The position numbers were made by a program, and so were the translations under genes. This document shows, in pieces, positions 31,241 through 35,032 of a stretch of DNA of 35,032 nt. Under the pieces are notes generated by a model. The model made no database searches, was not told where the DNA came from, and worked only from the letters and a program-made list of their open reading frames with translations. The number at the start of each line of letters is the position of its first letter. The first letter of the stretch is position 1. The stretch lies in IMG/VR virus record IMGVR_UViG_3300020204_000184, positions 1-35,032 of that record; one strand, given 5' to 3'. Source of the stretch: a virus.

Positions 31241-31960
31241 TTATACAACTAAAGTACGATCAATAATCAAACCATATTCTTTACCTGCGTGAGCTGAGTC
31301 ACCAGATGGAAGAAGGCGGAATGTTACTGGGAATGTAGTTGGGGTTGTACGAGCCAAAGAAAATTGTGACTGTTGTACAGAAAGAACACGACGCCCGTAA
31401 TAAATACGCTCTGAAGATGTGACGCCTTCTGTTGGAGCTTGTCCAATAGCAACCAATTGACGCTCAACTGGGGCTGCACCAAGTGCACCTGCCTCGAGAC
31501 CAATTGTATCTGTTTCTGTGTTTCCAGTTCCTGCATTTGTTGGCTTTCCTGCCTGACCGAATACAGCTAGAACGTTTTCTAGAGTACCTTCGGACATTTC
31601 GGTTGCGATCATAACCTCCATCGCAGACTTGAACAGCTTTGCTGTATCAAGTAGCTGATCTACGGTTACGGAATCGTATGTTGGATTATAAGTGATCTGA
31701 AGACCGTTGTTTGTAAAACCAACGTTACGGTATGCTGCACCATCTGCACCAGACGCTACATCAAGACCATTTAATGTTTTCCAATATTCCGTTCCAGCAA
31801 CGAATGCTGGGACTTTTATATTTCTTGACGCTGCTCCTGCTAACGCTGTACCAGGAATCATGCTGGCATTATAACCAGATGTCAAGCTATCCTCAATTGA
31901 AAGGAATAGTGGAGCTGCACCAACGATAATATTTTTAGCATTACCTGTATTTTGTGCCAT
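31241..31960 (-). CDS. major tail (tube) protein
   Basis: A 239-residue tube protein, present in many copies along the tail. It follows the neck genes and precedes the chaperone pair, the standard place. It opens MAQNTGNAKNIIVGAAPLFL and continues with strands and loops characteristic of tail-tube subunits (YDSVTVDQLLDTAKLFKSAM, TTPTTFPVTFRLLPSGDSA). Its local base composition is higher in GC than the neighbours, as often seen in strongly expressed phage genes. AGGAGG precedes the ATG; it has its own promoter and a hairpin behind it. Confidence 0.85.
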   Translation of the reverse strand: MAQNTGNAKNIIVGAAPLFLSIEDSLTSGYNASMIPGTALAGAASRNIKVPAFVAGTEYWKTLNGLDVASGADGAAYRNVGFTNNGLQITYNPTYDSVTVDQLLDTAKLFKSAMEVMIATEMSEGTLENVLAVFGQAGKPTNAGTGNTETDTIGLEAGALGAAPVERQLVAIGQAPTEGVTSSERIYYGRRVLSVQQSQFSLARTTPTTFPVTFRLLPSGDSAHAGKEYGLIIDRTLVV

Positions 31961-31976
31961 GAGTTTTTGTCCTCCT

Positions 31977-31988
31977 ATTTCATGAAAT
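31977..31988. repeat. 12-base palindrome in the major tail protein leader
   Basis: ATTTCATGAAAT is a perfect palindrome just upstream of the AGGAGG ribosome binding site, next to a short AT run. It could be a protein site or chance in AT-rich DNA. Confidence 0.25.
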
Positions 31989-32032
31989 GAATATATATAT
32001 ATTTGGCTGGCTAGGCCTTTCCTCTATGTCCA

Positions 32033-32061
32033 ATTATAGGGGAACAGGCGGTCTAAAGCAA
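32033..32061 (-). promoter_or_regulatory. promoter for the major tail protein gene
   Basis: On the minus strand: -35 TTGCTT (32056-32061), 17-base spacer, perfect -10 TATAAT (32033-32038). It lies right behind the stop of the tail-terminator gene and leaves a leader of about 66 bases. Confidence 0.55.
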
Positions 32062-32062
32062 A

Positions 32063-32572
32063 CTAGGCAAACCTGCCGCTATTATCTGTAATCCTTGAAT
32101 ATTGTATTTCAAGTATTACGTCTGTGGCCAAAAATCCTTGAATTTCTTCAGACGGTTTTGTAGGCGATATGTCTGCTATGTATATACTATGGAACTTGAA
32201 CTTATCTGATAGCCCGCTCCATTTATTTACATCCTGACCAGACTGGTCCATTCTCCTAAACTCATCCGTCATAAAGTTTCTAATTTCTGCTATGTCTAAA
32301 ACATCTGTTGAATATATGGTAAATAGAATCTGTTCGCAGCATATTAGCCAGTTGTCTTTATATGACATACCTATCTTGTCATAGACTATGTGTTTCTTAC
32401 CGCTCAAAAATTGGCTCATTTCTGCCTGCTGCTGAATTGGAACAATTGGAATTAAAGTTTCATTAAGGTTGTCAGAATAATATGTATTTGGATCAAATAT
32501 GTTGGCAGCCTGCATTTTAGTCCACATGTATTTTCTTAGTTCAAACATTGCATCTAGTTTATAGTTAGCCAT
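32063..32572 (-). CDS. probable tail terminator/neck protein
   Basis: A 169-residue protein starting MANYKLDAMFELRKYMWTKM. I chose this ATG over an in-frame one at 32623 because it gives an eight-base overlap with the upstream gene instead of 59 bases, and GGGGGC lies before it. The protein has alternating strands and helices (NWLICCEQILFTIYSTD, VLDIAEIRNFMTDEFRRMD), as in tail-completion proteins. The assignment is by position, last before the major tail protein. It ends just before the tail protein promoter. Confidence 0.65.
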   Translation of the reverse strand: MANYKLDAMFELRKYMWTKMQAANIFDPNTYYSDNLNETLIPIVPIQQQAEMSQFLSGKKHIVYDKIGMSYKDNWLICCEQILFTIYSTDVLDIAEIRNFMTDEFRRMDQSGQDVNKWSGLSDKFKFHSIYIADISPTKPSEEIQGFLATDVILEIQYSRITDNSGRFA

Positions 32573-33356
32573 TTGATGCCCCCGCAAAAGCCGCCAGAAG
32601 GGCCGCATCGGCCTCACTAGCAATACTGTTAGGTGAGAACTTATACTTTACTGTTTTAATCTGTATGGGCACGTTAAGGGCTTTTGTCATAGATGAATTA
32701 AATAGCCTTTGAAATCCAGATTTTTTAATAGACATATTAACGAGTTGTCCTGTAAAGAAATGTTTATACGAAGATATAAATGAATTTTTAGTAGCCGCAC
32801 CGCCTGGTTTATTAACAGTAACAGATTGTCCTTTTGGCATATAAACCCTATAGCCATTAGTTTCAAAAACTAATCTTTCTGCATTTCTTGGAGATATGAC
32901 TACAGTTTTTCCTTCTTCCATAATAGAAGCTTTTTTAATAAATACATGTCTATGATTGGATGTTTCAGAAGGCACAAATGAAGTTGAGTCTAATAGCTTA
33001 TAATTAATTTTTAAAGATAGTCCATCCGATGGAAGTTTTTTTATCTTAAATAACCTAGCTTCTTTATCGCCAGTTTTTCCCCATTCATAAACATGATGTA
33101 ATGATCTGGGAGAAGTTCTTGCTTTTGCATCAATATAATTTCCAAAATCTTCATCTATCTGATTAAATATAACTTTTCTAAATGCATTTTGAAAAGCTAA
33201 ATTAGAAGCAAGTTTAGCTAGCACATTTGTCTTATAAAATATTGCAGCAGATATTTGTGCCACAGTGCTGTCTTTTATTGCGCCACTGATCGGCTGCCCA
33301 GCCATTAGATTAACTAATCCGCTAGCGGCTTGAAGTGCCATTGCCTCAGAAGCCAA
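32565..33356 (-). CDS. HK97 gp10-like neck protein
   Basis: A 263-residue head-tail joining protein. It opens with an alanine-rich helix (MASEAMALQAASGLVNLMAG), then KVIFNQIDEDFGNYIDAKAR, a strand region with basic residues (RLFKIKKLPSDGLSLKINYK), and a C-terminal helical end. Size, basic character and position agree with the HK97 gp10/minor-capsid-like neck family; I see no diagnostic residue. It starts with TTG at 33354-33356 preceded by GGAG, and overlaps the previous gene by 11 bases. Confidence 0.65.
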   Translation of the reverse strand: MASEAMALQAASGLVNLMAGQPISGAIKDSTVAQISAAIFYKTNVLAKLASNLAFQNAFRKVIFNQIDEDFGNYIDAKARTSPRSLHHVYEWGKTGDKEARLFKIKKLPSDGLSLKINYKLLDSTSFVPSETSNHRHVFIKKASIMEEGKTVVISPRNAERLVFETNGYRVYMPKGQSVTVNKPGGAATKNSFISSYKHFFTGQLVNMSIKKSGFQRLFNSSMTKALNVPIQIKTVKYKFSPNSIASEADAALLAAFAGASNG

Positions 33357-33771
33357 TTTGTTGATTCTCCGATCTCTTTATTGATGTATTATATCCAACC
33401 ACAGAACCAAATGGATCTGTAATAGGGGTAGACCCTACAACTTCAAACACCGTGCCAGTATCATTTGGATAATTTAACTCATACCAAATTATATTTCCAG
33501 CAGAGTCTCTTATGTCCTTTACTTTTTCTCTTTGATTTAATCTTTGCAGTGTTCTAACTTCTAGAGCCTGGGTATTAGAATATGTATTCCCAAAAGTTTG
33601 TTTGTCGATATTTCTATTTACATTTTCTTGAATAACCCCACGAGCATAACAATCTACAGTTTTATAAAACATAAATCTTTTTACTAATGCACCAGTATCA
33701 GGATCCTGTTCTTCTTCCTGTCTATATACATCCATTTTCATAGACATTAATCCATCAACTATGCTAAACAC
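33346..33771 (-). CDS. probable head-closure (stopper) protein
   Basis: A 141-residue, mostly beta protein (MKMDVYRQEEEQDPDTGALV ... ALEVRTLQRLNQREKVKDIR ... IWYELNYPNDTGTVFEVVGS), the pattern of SPP1 gp16-type head-closure proteins that seal the portal after packaging. It follows the adaptor gene in the usual order. The start is GTG in a TAGTG overlap with the adaptor stop. The role is inferred from pattern and order. Confidence 0.68.
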   Translation of the reverse strand: MFSIVDGLMSMKMDVYRQEEEQDPDTGALVKRFMFYKTVDCYARGVIQENVNRNIDKQTFGNTYSNTQALEVRTLQRLNQREKVKDIRDSAGNIIWYELNYPNDTGTVFEVVGSTPITDPFGSVVGYNTSIKRSENQQIGF

Positions 33772-34754
33772 TATACCACTACCATTTGAGTTACAACATA
33801 ATCAAGAAGTAGTTTATCTGCATAAGCAGAGCCAGTTCCAGTAAAAGCATCAGAGGTATACTGAAAATCCCAATCAGTTGTAGATATCTTGTTTACATAC
33901 CTATCTTTCCAAACACGATCTTTACTAAAGTAAGATCTCATTATTTCTATTGCAGCCTGTTGAACATCGTCTGGAACATTGTCCCATCCAAATCTTGCAT
34001 AAACTTTATATTGTTTTCCTCGTCTAAAAATATTGGGAGAAACGTCATGTATTGACGGTGGAACCATTCCATTTGCAATATACACATCATTATCTAGCAA
34101 TGCAGACTGATTGATTTTAATTCCAAACCCGCTTGTTGTAGGCTCTACTACATAGCCTAAATAATTAATATTGTTTAAATTGTTTATCCACAACTGATCA
34201 TTTTGATGTAGCGTATGTAATGTGTTTAGTTTTTTAGAAAGTGGAAGTGTGTCTGAATCATTTCCCATCACGGTAAAGGTATCATCAAATAAAAAGAATT
34301 TTTGTCCAGTATAAAACTCTATCATATTCCTAGCATACTTTTCTGCCAATTTTAATTCATGATAAGATTTATGATTTGGATCATTTGCGTCAGAACCAAG
34401 ACCTAAGTCATCCGCTGCTTCCTGAATAGACGCATATGGAGTTATAACGTCTAAATAGCTTGTGTGTGAATAGCTAATAGAATCATATTGATATTCCCAA
34501 ACAAGTTTAAATTTTCTGTCTCTATTAAGTAAAGACAGTGGCAAATATATTCCGTAAACTCCAAAATCTGTTTCAACTTCTTCGGCTGATAATGTTGTTA
34601 TTATGGTATCAGGGTTAATTGCAGGAGAAATCAACACGTCTTGTGTTATATCGTAAACTTTAACAGAAACAGCGGAACTAGATGTTACTGCTTCGCCTTT
34701 TACGTAAAGTTTTGTTGATACTAAATTACTGCTATTTTTATATATTTCTGCCAT
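33771..34754 (-). CDS. head-tail adaptor protein with N-terminal Ig-like domain
   Basis: A 327-residue connector protein. Residues 1-105 form an Ig-like sandwich (KLYVKGEAVTSSSAVSVKVY ... RKFKLVWEYQYDSISYSHTS). The rest matches an HK97 gp6/SPP1 gp15-like adaptor: a helix ASIQEAADDLGLG, KLAEKYARNMIEFYTGQKF, and a C-terminal helical end with DDVQQAAIEIMRSYFSKDRV. Adaptors bind under the portal. The extra N-terminal domain makes it longer than plain adaptors and could decorate the neck. There is no good ribosome binding site before the ATG at 34754, nine bases after the previous stop, so translation is probably coupled. Confidence 0.78.
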   Translation of the reverse strand: MAEIYKNSSNLVSTKLYVKGEAVTSSSAVSVKVYDITQDVLISPAINPDTIITTLSAEEVETDFGVYGIYLPLSLLNRDRKFKLVWEYQYDSISYSHTSYLDVITPYASIQEAADDLGLGSDANDPNHKSYHELKLAEKYARNMIEFYTGQKFFLFDDTFTVMGNDSDTLPLSKKLNTLHTLHQNDQLWINNLNNINYLGYVVEPTTSGFGIKINQSALLDNDVYIANGMVPPSIHDVSPNIFRRGKQYKVYARFGWDNVPDDVQQAAIEIMRSYFSKDRVWKDRYVNKISTTDWDFQYTSDAFTGTGSAYADKLLLDYVVTQMVVV

Positions 34755-34763
34755 TTAGCAGGT

Positions 34764-35032
34764 TTAGTTATAGTACTCTTGTACCTCTCTTGGCGTAGCC
34801 AACCTAAACCCTTCCTCCTTGTCAAAAATTTCTTGTGCGACATTGGGATTCATAGCAACAAAAGGGTGATCCTTTGTAAATGTATGTCCTGCAATATCGT
34901 ATCTGTAATTTTCACGTGTCATTTTAACCAAAACCATGTCATCTTCTAATTTTTGATTAGGATCAAACTTTGGTAAAACTTCTGGTGCATCTTCTTTTGA
35001 ATCTTCTATATTTTTTAGTGTACTTTGGTAAA
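34764..35032 (-). CDS. C-terminal part of an unknown head-region protein
   Basis: Partial gene entering from the right edge; I read 89 residues ending MNPNVAQEIFDKEEGFRLAT and PREVQEYYN. The visible first part is acidic and low-complexity (NIEDSKEDAPEVLPKFDPNQ). It is followed by a compact unit with YRYDIAGHTFTKDHPFVAM, probably a small beta domain, and a helix. No known family recognised. Its position directly before the adaptor gene suggests a capsid-side or head-completion protein. The start is outside the window. Confidence 0.7.
   Translation of the reverse strand, partial: YQSTLKNIEDSKEDAPEVLPKFDPNQKLEDDMVLVKMTRENYRYDIAGHTFTKDHPFVAMNPNVAQEIFDKEEGFRLATPREVQEYYN

Noticed and set aside
31990-32003. 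AT dinucleotide run before the major tail protein gene as an origin-like element
   Set aside because: Only about six repeats, in an AT-rich leader, with no iterons or initiator gene nearby.
32573-32623. Upstream in-frame ATG adding 17 residues to the tail-terminator-like protein
   Set aside because: The extra residues (MLVRPMRPFWRLLRGHQ) are read in a different frame of the upstream gene's end, and the inner ATG has a good site before it.

Overview
The window is part of an AT-rich genome of a tailed, siphovirus-like bacteriophage. Every gene I can support lies on the minus strand, so transcription runs from high to low coordinates. Both ends cut genes: the C-terminus of a DNA polymerase III alpha subunit at position 1, and the N-terminus of a small head-region protein at 35032. 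The order head-tail connectors, major tail protein, frameshifted chaperone pair, giant tape measure, tail-tip proteins, fibres is the standard long flexible-tail layout. Muralytic CHAP and LysM modules in the tape measure suggest a host with accessible peptidoglycan. A leaderless start, frequent TTG/GTG starts, small zinc-finger genes and a DnaE-type polymerase resemble phages of Actinobacteria. The base composition is AT-rich for that group, so the host is an inference only.

Head-tail region (32063-35032): an unknown partial gene, a head-tail adaptor, a probable head-closure protein, a gp10-like neck protein and a probable tail-terminator protein, tightly packed with overlapping starts and stops. 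A promoter then leads into the major tail protein (31241-31960), followed by a strong hairpin. A second promoter, with a perfect inverted repeat in its spacer, restarts transcription for the tail chaperones. These are one gene (gpG) and its -1 frameshift product (gpGT), made at a CCCAAAT slippery site. The 3113-residue tape measure (21127-30468) carries the lysin modules at its C-terminus and, in its middle, a region with the residue pattern of a HipA-like kinase.

Tail tip and fibres (8367-21130): a Dit-position protein, an 1099-residue hub-like protein, two small tip proteins, a 1239-residue fibronectin-type protein, and a 945-residue fibre built from duplicated fibronectin/Ig-like modules. 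Three very small coiled-coil proteins and one unknown protein follow.

Replication region (1-8288): a sigma70-like promoter with an inverted repeat just downstream of its -10 starts a run of overlapping genes. These are a metallophosphoesterase, a zinc ribbon protein, a helix-turn-helix protein, a 35-residue zinc finger, two small unknowns, a DnaB-like helicase, another small unknown, a DnaG-like primase, an ssDNA-binding protein and DnaE. Together they form a largely self-supplied replisome. No integrase, holin, portal, terminase or capsid gene and no tRNA is visible, so lifestyle and packaging cannot be judged. No stretch longer than about 110 bases lacks a gene.
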